The position numbers and the translations under genes were made by a program. A model generated the notes under the pieces. It did not search any database. It had not been told where the DNA came from and saw nothing but the letters and a program-made list of their open reading frames with translations. A DNA stretch of 64,000 bases from JBBQVS01 sp963792705 (GTDB lineage Bacteria; Chloroflexota; Ktedonobacteria; Ktedonobacterales; Ktedonobacteraceae), in NCBI GenBank assembly GCA_963792705.1, contig CAWBXD010000011.1, forward strand, positions 372,001 to 436,000. Reading direction: 5' to 3'. Each line of letters begins with the position of its first letter. Positions within the stretch are counted from its first letter, which is position 1. Below, piece after piece: positions 52,414 to 61,435 of this stretch.

Positions 52414-53967
52414 ATGACGTGGGAACCAGAACTTGATGAATTGCATCGCCGTGAACAGTTGGCACAAGCGATGGGCGGTCCTGAAAAAATCGCCAAGCAT
52501 CATGCACAAGGCCGTTTAACGGTACGTGAGCGCATGGTGCTTCTGCTCGATGCCGACACGTTTCACGAAACGGGTACACTCGCTGGAACCGCTGAGTATA
52601 ATAATGAAGGACAATTAACAGCGTTTCGTCCTGCGAATTTTGTCTTTGGGACAGGACGCATCGAGGGACGAAAGGTTGTAGTGGGTGGAGATGACTTTAC
52701 CGTGCGCGGCGGATCAGCCGATGCCGCAATCATTGGCAAACAGGTCTACTCTGAGCAGCTCGCCAATAGCCTACAGATACCACTTGTACGGCTGGTTGAC
52801 GGTACTGGTGGTGGCGGTAGCGTAAAGATGCTTGAGCAACATGGCTTTACCTACGTGCCAGCAAATCCTGGCTGGGATTACGTGGTTGATAACCTAAGCC
52901 TCGTCCCTGTCACAGCGGCCTGTCTGGGATCGGTGGCTGGTTTAGGTGCGGCTCGCTTAGCGGCATCTCATTTTTCGGTGATGATTGAAGGAATCGCACA
53001 ACTGTTTGTGGCAGGACCGCCAGTCGTGAAATCTGGCATGGGGGAAGACCTGACCAAAGAAGAATTAGGTGGAGTTGCGATTCATCGTAATAGTGGTGCA
53101 GTCGATGTTGTTGTACAGAATGAGCAAGAAGCCTTTACCCTGATGCGACGCTTTCTCTCTTATCTGCCACAAAATGTCTTTCAGCTTCCACCCGTACAGC
53201 CTACCACTGATGTACCAACGCGCAGAGACGAATCGTTGCTTGCAGCAATACCACGTAACACGCGTCGTCCTTATCGTATTCGTCCTATCTTGGCATCTAT
53301 CTTTGATGAAGGGTCTGTGCTCGAGCTTGCACGATATGGACGCGCAACAGTGACCGCGCTTGCACGACTCGATGGGCATCCAGTCGGCGTGGTTACTGCT
53401 GACCCCTATATGGGAGGAGGAGGTCTTACCGTCGAGGGTGCTGATGCGATGATTCGCCTTGTTGACCTATGTCAAACCTTCCATCTGCCAATCGTCACGC
53501 TTACCGATCAACCTGGGTTAGCCATCGGGCGTGAGGCAGAACGGAGAGGCACCATTCGTTATGGAGTACGAGCAATTTCGGCGGTTTATCAAGCAACAGT
53601 ACCTGCGGCAGAGATAATTATTCGTCGTGTCTTTGGCGTTGGAGGTGCTGGGATGACCAATCGACACAAATTCACACAACGTTATGCATGGCCTTCAGCC
53701 GACTGGGGTTCTCTGCCCATCGAAGGCGGAATAGAGGCTGCATACCGTAGCGAACTCGATGCAAGCGAGGACCCCAAAGCACTTTTTGAAGAGATTCGCA
53801 CGCGGTTAGATGCTGTACGTTCGCCATTTCGTACAGCGGAGCGTTTTATCATTGAAGAAATCATCGACCCCAGGGAGACACGTCCCCTTCTTTGCGAATG
53901 GGTACATGATGCCTACGCGCAACTGCCACAACAGTTGGGTCGCCCCAGTCATGGAACAAGGCCCTAA
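52414..53967 (+). CDS. Acyl-CoA carboxylase carboxyltransferase (beta) subunit
   Basis: The 517 residues cover both crotonase-fold halves of the carboxyltransferase that moves CO2 from biotin to an acyl-CoA (propionyl-, acetyl- or methylcrotonyl-CoA class). Motifs are RLTVRERMVLLLDADTFHE, DFTVRGGSADAAIIGKQ, VRLVDGTGGGGSV and LTDQPGLAIGREAERRG with FGVGGAGMTNRH. The biotin carboxylase and carrier are not adjacent. Start ATG 52414 has only a weak AGAAGA site. A perfect terminator begins at the base after the stop. Confidence 0.92.
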   Translation: MTWEPELDELHRREQLAQAMGGPEKIAKHHAQGRLTVRERMVLLLDADTFHETGTLAGTAEYNNEGQLTAFRPANFVFGTGRIEGRKVVVGGDDFTVRGGSADAAIIGKQVYSEQLANSLQIPLVRLVDGTGGGGSVKMLEQHGFTYVPANPGWDYVVDNLSLVPVTAACLGSVAGLGAARLAASHFSVMIEGIAQLFVAGPPVVKSGMGEDLTKEELGGVAIHRNSGAVDVVVQNEQEAFTLMRRFLSYLPQNVFQLPPVQPTTDVPTRRDESLLAAIPRNTRRPYRIRPILASIFDEGSVLELARYGRATVTALARLDGHPVGVVTADPYMGGGGLTVEGADAMIRLVDLCQTFHLPIVTLTDQPGLAIGREAERRGTIRYGVRAISAVYQATVPAAEIIIRRVFGVGGAGMTNRHKFTQRYAWPSADWGSLPIEGGIEAAYRSELDASEDPKALFEEIRTRLDAVRSPFRTAERFIIEEIIDPRETRPLLCEWVHDAYAQLPQQLGRPSHGTRP

Positions 53968-54020
53968 ATGTGTCTATAAAGGGTGGCTAGCATTTCGCTA
54001 GCCATCCTTTATAGACACAT
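53968..54020. terminator. Bidirectional terminator between carboxylase and ligase genes
   Basis: Arms 53968-53991 and 53997-54020 are 24 bases long with one G-U pair and a 5-base loop. They lie between convergent genes and abut the upstream stop codon. Confidence 0.85.
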
Positions 54021-54030
54021 CTATCATATA

Positions 54031-55569
54031 CTACATCGTTCTTAACTCGCGTTTCAGGATTTTGCCCGTTGCGTTTTTAGGCAAGGGTGCATCCAGAAAC
54101 TGAATAGTACGTGGGTACTTGTAGGCGGCAACACGCTCTTTGCAAAAGGCGCGGATATCCTCTTCGCTTGCATGCAAGCCAGGCTTCAGGTAGATAAAGG
54201 CTTTGACCTCTTCACCCATCTTTGCATCAGGCATACCGACGACCGCGACTTCAGAAATCGCAGGATGCTCGTACAACACTTCTTCGATTTCGCGTGGATA
54301 GACATTGAAACCGCCACGAATAATCATATCTTTCTTACGGTCAACAATCGAGAAGTAGCCATCCTCATCCATCTTACCAATATCTCCGCTATGGAACCAG
54401 CCATTACGAATAGCCTCTGCCGTTGCTTCGGGTCGTTTGTAGTAGCCCTTCATTACATTATGGCCGCGAATAACGATTTCACCGACTTCACCTACGGGGA
54501 CTTCCTGGTCGTCGGCGTCAACCACACGCATTTCGACACCGTACACAGGCAAGCCCACCGTGCCTGGTTTTGTTGGTTTGAACAACACATTGAACGAGGC
54601 CGTTGGCGATGTCTCCGACAACCCATACCCTTCTAGCACCGTGACACCAAACTCTGTTTTCCAGGCTTGTAGCACCTCGACTGGATTAGCTGCCCCACCA
54701 CTGATACAGGTACGCAAACTCGACAGGTCATATTTCTTGCGATCAGGATGGTTCAGCAGGTAGATATACATCGTTGGCACACCTGCGAAGGTGGTTACAT
54801 GATCGCGCTGAATAAGCTCAAAGGCTTTTACGGGTTCAAAACGAGCCATGAGCGTGAGCGTAGCACCCACTGTTATCAGCACATTCATGACTGAACTGAT
54901 ACCAAAGGAGTGGAAGAGTGGCAACGCGACTAGACCAACATCGTCATCGTGCCATTCGATACCTAGTGAGTCCTTAGAGGTGCGAGCATTGAAGAACAGA
55001 TTGAAGTGACTCAGTTCAGCTCCCTTTGGTCTGCCTGTCGTGCCGCTTGTGTAAAGAATAACGGCGGTATCATCGGGCATCGTCGGCACCATTTCAAACT
55101 TCGATGACGCCTTTTCCATCATTAGGTTCAGGCTTGTTGCCCCTTCCACGTCAGGCACAGTCTTCGAACCAGAAGCATTAACAATTACAAAATGTTTGCA
55201 GGTATCTGTTTGCTGATAGCCACTTACGGCTTCAGTCGCAAAGCCTTCCCAAACCACAAGCATCACTGCATCGCTATCTTGTAAGTGGTAGGAAACTTCA
55301 GGTGCTTTGAGTAGTACATTTAAGGGAACAATTGTCGCGCCAGCCTTAGCAATGCCATAAAAGCAAACCACAAACTGCGGGATATTGGGCAGCATAAGGG
55401 CCACTTTTTGTCCAGGCTTGATACCTGCATTAGTCAGAGCGTTGGCGAATTGATTTGAAGCAGCATGAAGTTGGCTATATGACATCCGAAAATCATCAAA
55501 GATAAGAGCGATATGGTCGGGTCTACGTTTGCTCGTCTCGGCAAGCATCGTTGCTAAGTTGAGACTCAT
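54031..55569 (-). CDS. Long-chain acyl-CoA ligase (AMP-binding enzyme)
   Basis: The start MSLNLATML at 55569 is chosen, giving 512 residues; the frame extends to 55638. The protein activates fatty acids to acyl-CoA through an acyl-AMP. Motifs are ILYTSGTTGRPKGAELSH (P-loop), GYGLSETSPTASFN, and the hinge GWFHSGDIGKMDEDGYFSIV with KDMIIRGGFNVYP. The C-terminal Lys in PKNATGKILKREL is the adenylation lysine. It is convergent with the carboxylase gene, suggesting acyl-CoA metabolism in the area. Confidence 0.93.
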   Translation of the reverse strand: MSLNLATMLAETSKRRPDHIALIFDDFRMSYSQLHAASNQFANALTNAGIKPGQKVALMLPNIPQFVVCFYGIAKAGATIVPLNVLLKAPEVSYHLQDSDAVMLVVWEGFATEAVSGYQQTDTCKHFVIVNASGSKTVPDVEGATSLNLMMEKASSKFEMVPTMPDDTAVILYTSGTTGRPKGAELSHFNLFFNARTSKDSLGIEWHDDDVGLVALPLFHSFGISSVMNVLITVGATLTLMARFEPVKAFELIQRDHVTTFAGVPTMYIYLLNHPDRKKYDLSSLRTCISGGAANPVEVLQAWKTEFGVTVLEGYGLSETSPTASFNVLFKPTKPGTVGLPVYGVEMRVVDADDQEVPVGEVGEIVIRGHNVMKGYYKRPEATAEAIRNGWFHSGDIGKMDEDGYFSIVDRKKDMIIRGGFNVYPREIEEVLYEHPAISEVAVVGMPDAKMGEEVKAFIYLKPGLHASEEDIRAFCKERVAAYKYPRTIQFLDAPLPKNATGKILKRELRTM

Positions 55570-55712
55570 CGCACGGTGTCCTTTCTCGTTGTATGCATCG
55601 CGCATTCGTTGAGGTTCGTTAAGGTCGGGAGGAAGCATTTCCTTGCTTTCATTATAACCAAGTTTGAGTGCTTAGTGAAAGAGAGAAACACATTTTCTCG
55701 GCAAACACGCTT

Positions 55713-57032
55713 TTACAGCCAATTTCCCCACGTGACCGAGCCACTACTCCCTTCCTCTATAGAGTCCCTTAGAGGAAGTTGGGAAGAAAGAGAAGCAGTC
55801 ATAGCAGCCAGTAGTGCTTGATGTTCCTCTATGTTAAGCTGTGCAGCAATCTCTGTGACACGTTCAAGAGTACTGAGCAAAGTATTGAGAACACGAACAT
55901 TACCGCCAGTATAATGTCCAATCTCAAGCAACACTTCGAGATACTCTTCAAGTGCGGGTTGACGGATTTCTAGACTACTCGCGCCACCAGCGAAACGATA
56001 GGTGCTTGAGATTGGAAGGCGATGAATAAGTTGCTCAAAAACTGCTTGCAAATATTTGATACACAATACGCCCGTTGTGGGATCGTTGATGGCTGGCGAG
56101 AGCGCACGAAGCGCGATATCAGCGAGTTGTCGCACCCCAAAACGTGCATCCTGTTCGATGTCACGTTCACGTTCAATTATAACATGATCATGAACAGCTT
56201 TAATGCAACCACTATCGGCCATCCCCATAGGGCGCACCTCGGCGATAACCGTCTCCTCGGTCACAAAATCACCAGGGCAGACAAGTAAATGAAGATGAAA
56301 GCCGGGACAACGCAAATACTTCATGAGGTTAGCGAACTCTACACGTTGCACATATCCTGGACGCATTGCGCGAATACGTGCAGGCTCATCCGATGTAAGC
56401 CAAGTTTGTATCATAAGGGTTGTTGCTTCCTCTTTTGGCTCATCGTTTTCCCATGTAGGATAGGGGTTTTCAAGTGTTTGTAGTGTTTGGGTGGCAAGGC
56501 GGGCAGCAATATCGGACACCTGAATCACACGTCCAATGTGATGCACAAAGATTAGCAAGAGAGCTAAGCCTAAGAAGCCAAGCCCAATAGCACCTGTAAT
56601 GCTGATTGCAGGCAGAAACCCCGGTTCAGTTGCAGAAGGTTCAGTTATAGAGGCAAGCACAATCATAGAGTACGCAAAAATAGCGAAGAAGCCGCCGGCA
56701 ACAACCTGGGTTACGCGATCTTGCAAGAACCCCCGTAGCGCGCGGGGTGTGTACTGACTTGAAACAAGCTGGAGCACAACGATAGTAATCGAAAAAGCAA
56801 GTCCAGCGACGGTGATAAGCGATCCCGCGATAGTCGAGAGAATGACAGTAGCTTCCGCTGTTCCACCATGAAAAACGAACTGTTCCTGATTGGGCGGCAG
56901 AATATGGTCGAACACCAGGAAGAGGAAGGCCAGGACCGGACCAAGGACTGAAACGACGGCAGGCAAAAACCAGAAGGAATTGAGAAGGACTCTCCGATAT
57001 TTGGCAAATACCTTATTAAAGTCATCCAACAT
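55713..57032 (-). CDS. DUF2254 membrane protein
   Basis: The 439-residue protein has an N-terminal helix (FWFLPAVVSVLGPVLAFLFL), further helices including STIAGSLITVAGLAFSITIV, and the family motif VLQLVSSQYTPRALRGFLQD. Helices around 130-175 precede a soluble C-terminal half with RRLADIALRALSPAINDPTT-like sequence. DUF2254 proteins are widespread and uncharacterised. ATG 57032 follows GAGAG. It is a single gene. Confidence 0.88.
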   Translation of the reverse strand: MLDDFNKVFAKYRRVLLNSFWFLPAVVSVLGPVLAFLFLVFDHILPPNQEQFVFHGGTAEATVILSTIAGSLITVAGLAFSITIVVLQLVSSQYTPRALRGFLQDRVTQVVAGGFFAIFAYSMIVLASITEPSATEPGFLPAISITGAIGLGFLGLALLLIFVHHIGRVIQVSDIAARLATQTLQTLENPYPTWENDEPKEEATTLMIQTWLTSDEPARIRAMRPGYVQRVEFANLMKYLRCPGFHLHLLVCPGDFVTEETVIAEVRPMGMADSGCIKAVHDHVIIERERDIEQDARFGVRQLADIALRALSPAINDPTTGVLCIKYLQAVFEQLIHRLPISSTYRFAGGASSLEIRQPALEEYLEVLLEIGHYTGGNVRVLNTLLSTLERVTEIAAQLNIEEHQALLAAMTASLSSQLPLRDSIEEGSSGSVTWGNWL

Positions 57033-57195
57033 GTTTCTCTCGTTATAGTTCCCCGATTTGTACAGTTTTACGATGCCATTGTAACACGAAGCCTACTACA
57101 CGACAATGGACATAAAAATATTATTAATATTTTTGAAAGAGTACTATACACACTGTAAAACATTTGACGAGCTATACAGAGACATGTTAGCATCA

Positions 57196-57236
57196 TACGG
57201 TAGTACGCACTTCTTTGGAGAAAGTGCTACCGTATT
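57196..57236. other. Hairpin in the leader of the DUF4388-like gene
   Basis: ATACGGTAG-TAC-GCACTTC pairs with GAAAGTGC-TACCGTAT across an imperfect stem. It lies 64 bases before ATG 57300, in a gap of 267 bases that contains no gene. It may be a terminator of an unseen transcript or a leader structure. Confidence 0.45.
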
Positions 57237-57299
57237 TATAAAGCATAAACGTTTTTATATACATTAGTGATGGGGGTACTTCATCAAAGAGAGCAAAAG

Positions 57300-57809
57300 A
57301 TGCCTCAAGTGTATAATCTTGACCTTGAAACTATGCTCTCCACACTTGCGCGTCGTCAACTTTCTGGAAACCTTGTAGCAGATGTACCTAAAGGAAAAGT
57401 GGGGAGAGAGTCGGCTCATATTGAAATCAATGTTGATAGTGGAAAGCTCATTTCTTGCTCATTAAAGAGTGGACAGACCATTATTACAGGTGAAAATGCA
57501 TTGCAAACAATTGCACGGCTGGACGTTATACCCTGGTCGTTTACCTCTGCACCAAGTCAACTCACGGTAGCAACAACACAATCATTATCACCAACAGGGC
57601 TAGTTCCTCTAGCACGTATTCCGAGACGGTCCATAACGCTCCAACCAACAGATTTAGCAAAATTACCGCGTACTCACTTTCAAGTCTATGCTTATATAGA
57701 TGGGAAAAAAACAATTGAAGAACTTGCACACCTGCTCAGAACTACAAATGAGCAGATCGAACGTGTTCTTGCTGACCTACGAGCGTGGAAGATTGTTCAA
57801 AACAATTAA
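57300..57809 (+). CDS. DUF4388-like protein with C-terminal winged helix
   Basis: From ATG 57300 there are 169 residues. The N-terminal 85 residues (LSTLARRQLSGNLVADVPKG, AHIEINVDSGKLISCSLKSG, ENALQTIARLDVIPWSF) resemble the DUF4388/PatA-type domain that reads a ligand or partner. The C-terminal 45 residues (VYAYIDGKKTIEELAHLLRT, VLADLRAWKIV) look like a winged helix. It is followed after 84 bases by a membrane HAMP protein; together they may form a signalling pair. No enzymatic motif is seen. Confidence 0.65.
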   Translation: MPQVYNLDLETMLSTLARRQLSGNLVADVPKGKVGRESAHIEINVDSGKLISCSLKSGQTIITGENALQTIARLDVIPWSFTSAPSQLTVATTQSLSPTGLVPLARIPRRSITLQPTDLAKLPRTHFQVYAYIDGKKTIEELAHLLRTTNEQIERVLADLRAWKIVQNN

Positions 57810-57893
57810 GTAGAGAAATACAAAAAGACTTAGATGAAGCACTGGCTAGCATAAAGCATTTGAACGAATAGAAAAGATTGGTGGATTACACTA

Positions 57894-58976
57894 ATGCAAG
57901 GTGAATTTAACGAAGGCGTATTACAAACCATACGTTCAGCCTCGCCCAAACGACGTAACTACTTCAACTGGTGGTATCGTTTTGCGGCTCCTCCACTTCC
58001 TCCTGCTAATGCATCATTAGAGGTTCGTGAAATCGCACGTCAAGGACGCCTTACGAGTATTGTCATTTTCATCCTGATTTTTCTTAATTTTGGTTCCGTC
58101 CCTTCTGCCATTTCAGGGTTGAATAGTGCATTGACAATTGTACTCGTTGTCTCCTTTATAGCAATTGGTGTTTCCGTGTTCCTCAATCGGCGTGGCTTAG
58201 TTGTTTGGGCTGGTTTGCTGCTGGTTCTAGTTCACCTAATTGGTATTATGCTGAACCTTTTTACAACGCCAACAGGTTTGAGCTTTCAAGTCATTTCATC
58301 ATTTGCAATACTCATTCTTCCAACATTGCTTGCCGCAGCCCTACTACCGGCAGCTTCTGTCTTTTTCTTCGCCGTTCTAAGTACGCTTTTTTGTTTCTTT
58401 GCAGTCACCTTTATGCCACATGCGAAGGGGTTCAACGATCCTGCCTCTTTGATATTCGTGCAAGGTGTGGTTCTGCCTGCTGTTGTGCAAGGTGCGACGG
58501 CTGGCATCGCTTTTTTGTGGGTCAGTAGCCTACAACGTGCTCTACGCGAACGCGATCAAGCCGAAGAAGTTGCTCGTCTTGAGCGTGATCTTTCCGAGCA
58601 GACAGAGGTGATGGCGCGACAAAAAGAACAACTAGAGCAAAGCATCAACATGATTCTGCAAACACAGATGCGAGTTGCTAACGGAGATTTGAGCGCACGC
58701 GTTCCACTTACCTCAGACAATGTGTTGTGGTCTGTTGCTGGCACCTTGAACAATCTGATCACACGTCTACAACGTGCTCAAGGAGCGGAAGAACAATTGG
58801 AACGCACAAAATCAAGTGCGGGCTGGTTGATCTCGATTCTGCGTAATCGCAGGGCAGGTCAACCATCATCTACATATGCACGTACAGGAACGGTAATCGA
58901 CCCCATCGCGATGGAGTTGTTTTCTGCAGCAGAACTACAACACCGTCCCTCATCTGAGCAACGTCAACGACCATAG
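57894..58976 (+). CDS. Membrane protein with cytoplasmic HAMP domain, no kinase
   Basis: The 360-residue protein has about six hydrophobic segments (about 55-225), for example ALTIVLVVSFIAIGVSVFLN and GLVVWAGLLLVLVHLIGIML. A coiled coil (AEEVARLERDLSEQTEVMAR) leads into a HAMP domain (MRVANGDLSARVPL, about 265-310) and a low-complexity tail of about 50 residues. Sensor proteins with this layout normally end in a kinase, cyclase or methyl-accepting domain; none is present. It probably signals through the DUF4388-like neighbour or another partner. GGTGGA precedes ATG 57894. Confidence 0.75.
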   Translation: MQGEFNEGVLQTIRSASPKRRNYFNWWYRFAAPPLPPANASLEVREIARQGRLTSIVIFILIFLNFGSVPSAISGLNSALTIVLVVSFIAIGVSVFLNRRGLVVWAGLLLVLVHLIGIMLNLFTTPTGLSFQVISSFAILILPTLLAAALLPAASVFFFAVLSTLFCFFAVTFMPHAKGFNDPASLIFVQGVVLPAVVQGATAGIAFLWVSSLQRALRERDQAEEVARLERDLSEQTEVMARQKEQLEQSINMILQTQMRVANGDLSARVPLTSDNVLWSVAGTLNNLITRLQRAQGAEEQLERTKSSAGWLISILRNRRAGQPSSTYARTGTVIDPIAMELFSAAELQHRPSSEQRQRP

Positions 58977-59070
58977 AAAATACGACAACAATGCGCGATA
59001 GAATAAAAGCAAGAATATTTCGTTCTTGCTTGATATAACTCGTGTAACACGTAGCGAAAGGAAGTATTTC

Positions 59071-60036
59071 ATGAAGGCAATTCGGGTTCACCAACGAGGT
59101 GGTCTTGATGCAATGAACATAGAAGATGTGGAACGTCCAACGCCTGAAAAGGATCAGGTGTTGATTAAGGTTGCTGCCGCAGGTATCAACTTTGCGGATA
59201 TAGGGCAACGCAATGGGAACTACCCCAACCTTTCACCACTACCGCTTACCCTGGGGTTTGAGGTTGCGGGCTTCATCGAAGAAGTGGGTGCGGATGTCTC
59301 AACGCTAAGCACAGGAACACGAGTTGTATCCCTCGTCAACGAAGGCTACGCCGAATACGCTGTAGCCGATGCTGCACTTGTGATTCCGCTGCCAGACGAA
59401 GTAAGTTTCGCCGCGGCTGTCGCGGTTCCGGTGCAAGGGCAAACCGCGTATCTTGCGTTGGAAAAAGCGGCCCGTCTGCAAAAAGGTGAGCGCGTACTTA
59501 TTCACTCAGCTGCAGGAGGCGTCGGAACACTGGCAATCCAACTAGCAAAAATCATGGGTGCAAGCTTCGTGATTGGCACAACGACGAGTGCAAATAAAGA
59601 AGAATTTATTCGTGCTCAAGGTGCTGATGCCGTAGTACGTATCGACGAGAAAAACTGGGTTGAGCAGGTGTTGCATGCAACACAGGGGCAGGGAGTAGAT
59701 ATTGTATTGGAGACGGTAGGCGGGGAAATTGGACAGCAAAGCCTTGGCTGTTTAGCACCCAATGGTCGTATGGTGGTCTACGGAACGTTAACAGGTGCAG
59801 TTACACCAGTTGTGACACAAATGTTGATTCCGAAGTGTCTTAGTATTATAGGATATAATACGAACATACAAAGCCTTACCGACCAGATGCGAGCAAGTCG
59901 TATATTGCTGCACTATATTGCTTCAGGGCAGGTAAAAGTTACCGTTGATGCTACTTTTCCATTTACAGAAGCGGCGGCGGCGCATAAAGCTATCGAAGAG
60001 AACAAAACACGCGGTAAGGTTGTATTAACTATTTAG
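59071..60036 (+). CDS. NADPH:quinone reductase-like zinc-independent MDR family enzyme
   Basis: The 321-residue protein starts at ATG 59071 (AAAGGAAG upstream) and has the MDR layout: ERPTPEKDQVLIKVAAAGIN and GFEVAGFIEEVGADV in the catalytic domain, then a Rossmann NADP domain with HSAAGGVGTLAIQLAK (GxGxxG/A) and the repeated-helix part. The zinc-binding Cys/His set is missing, as in quinone reductase/zeta-crystallin. It likely reduces quinones or enones with NADPH. A TTG-started MFS gene follows after 34 bases, possibly co-transcribed. Confidence 0.9.
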   Translation: MKAIRVHQRGGLDAMNIEDVERPTPEKDQVLIKVAAAGINFADIGQRNGNYPNLSPLPLTLGFEVAGFIEEVGADVSTLSTGTRVVSLVNEGYAEYAVADAALVIPLPDEVSFAAAVAVPVQGQTAYLALEKAARLQKGERVLIHSAAGGVGTLAIQLAKIMGASFVIGTTTSANKEEFIRAQGADAVVRIDEKNWVEQVLHATQGQGVDIVLETVGGEIGQQSLGCLAPNGRMVVYGTLTGAVTPVVTQMLIPKCLSIIGYNTNIQSLTDQMRASRILLHYIASGQVKVTVDATFPFTEAAAAHKAIEENKTRGKVVLTI

Positions 60037-60070
60037 TAAGTGTGTAAACACAGATCGAAAGGAAAATATT

Positions 60071-61369
60071 TTGTCCGAATTTGCACCTCTTTCCGACACG
60101 CCAGCAATACTTCCTGGCGCAGCGGATGTGGCTCAAACTCCAACAAAGGCTGTAACTCCACTTTTCCAGCTTTTGTTGTCGCTAGCAAATGTTGTTGTGT
60201 GGTTATCAATTATTCCACTTTATCAACTTTTGCTTCCAGCACAGGTCGCAGTTCTCGACCCGAAAAACAAAATTTCAACGTTGTCATTCATCATCTTCAT
60301 TGCAGGTATCACATCGGTACTCGCACAGCCATTCGCAGGGGCATTTAGTGATCGCACCACGTCGCGCTTTGGACGGAGGCGTCCGTGGATTGTCGGTGGC
60401 ATGCTTCTTGTGGTGATTTCTCTGTTATTTATGGCGAATGCACCAAGTATTCCATTGCTAGCGGTAGAACTGGGTGCGTTTGGACTCGTGATGGGCATGG
60501 TGCTTTCACCAGTGCTAGCAATTATTCCTGACATGGTTCCCATTCGTCAACGCGCCACGGTTTCTGCATTTGTGGGACTGGCTCAACCATTAGGAACACT
60601 TATCGGGATTATCCTGATTGCACAGGTCATTAAATCAACCCAGATTTCTTACTACGCAGTCGCAGGTATCCTGTTTGTCGTTATTCTTTTGTTTGCAGTG
60701 TTCGTTCGAGAGACGTCGATAGCAAAAGACAGTGTACCACCATTCTCATTCCGCGAGTTCTGGGCGAACTTCTTCATCAATCCAGTGAAATATCCCGATT
60801 TCGGCTATACATGGTTAGCTCGTTTCCTGGTAATCCTGGCACAAACCATTCTTGTAGAGTTTATCCTCTATTACCTGCACGATGTCATCCATTATAGCAG
60901 TCTGTTCCCAGGACAGACCGACCAGCAAGGTGTGTCGATTTTCCAGGGTATCTACACAATAACGCTCATTGTGTCTACAATCATAGCGGGAATTATCTCT
61001 GATCGACTTCAGAGACGCAAAATTTTTGTGATTGTCGCAAGTATTGTGATGACGATTGCATTGTTGACACTCGCCTTTGTACCAGGATGGACGACAGTGC
61101 TTATCGTGGCTGCGGTCTTCGGTATTGGGTTTGGTATCTACATTTCGGCCGATATCGCCCTTGCTACGCAAGTCCTACCACGCATTCAAAGTCAAGGAAA
61201 GGATTTAGGATTTATCACGGCGGCAAATATTTTGCCGGAGTTGCTATTTCCCGTAATCTCTTTTGTCGCATTCGGTATCTTTCATGGCTATCCTGCACTC
61301 TTCACTATTGCCGCTATCGCCACATTGTTAGGTGCGTTATGCATTCTCCCAATCAAGGGCGTTCGCTAA
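60071..61369 (+). CDS. MFS transporter, sugar/proton-symporter-like, TTG start
   Basis: The 432-residue protein begins at TTG 60071 with AAAGGA 9 bases upstream. About 12 helices are present. The helix 2-3 loop SDRTTSRFGRRRPWIVGG is the motif A variant of SLC45/glycoside-pentoside-hexuronide-like carriers. Other parts include VILAQTILVEFILYYLHD and GIISDRLQRRKIFVIV in the second half. It probably carries a sugar or drug with protons; the substrate is unknown. A perfect terminator lies 18 bases after the stop. Confidence 0.87.
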   Translation: MSEFAPLSDTPAILPGAADVAQTPTKAVTPLFQLLLSLANVVVWLSIIPLYQLLLPAQVAVLDPKNKISTLSFIIFIAGITSVLAQPFAGAFSDRTTSRFGRRRPWIVGGMLLVVISLLFMANAPSIPLLAVELGAFGLVMGMVLSPVLAIIPDMVPIRQRATVSAFVGLAQPLGTLIGIILIAQVIKSTQISYYAVAGILFVVILLFAVFVRETSIAKDSVPPFSFREFWANFFINPVKYPDFGYTWLARFLVILAQTILVEFILYYLHDVIHYSSLFPGQTDQQGVSIFQGIYTITLIVSTIIAGIISDRLQRRKIFVIVASIVMTIALLTLAFVPGWTTVLIVAAVFGIGFGIYISADIALATQVLPRIQSQGKDLGFITAANILPELLFPVISFVAFGIFHGYPALFTIAAIATLLGALCILPIKGVR

Positions 61370-61387
61370 GCATAACACTGAAGAGAC

Positions 61388-61435
61388 AAAAAATAGAGGT
61401 GGCGAAAAACTAGTTTTTCGCCACCTCTATTTTTT
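61388..61435. terminator. Perfect bidirectional terminator
   Basis: Arms 61388-61409 and 61414-61435 (22 bases each, A6/T6 ends) with CTAG at the centre make a palindrome. The right arm contains part of the stop codon of the minus-strand gene. Confidence 0.9.
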
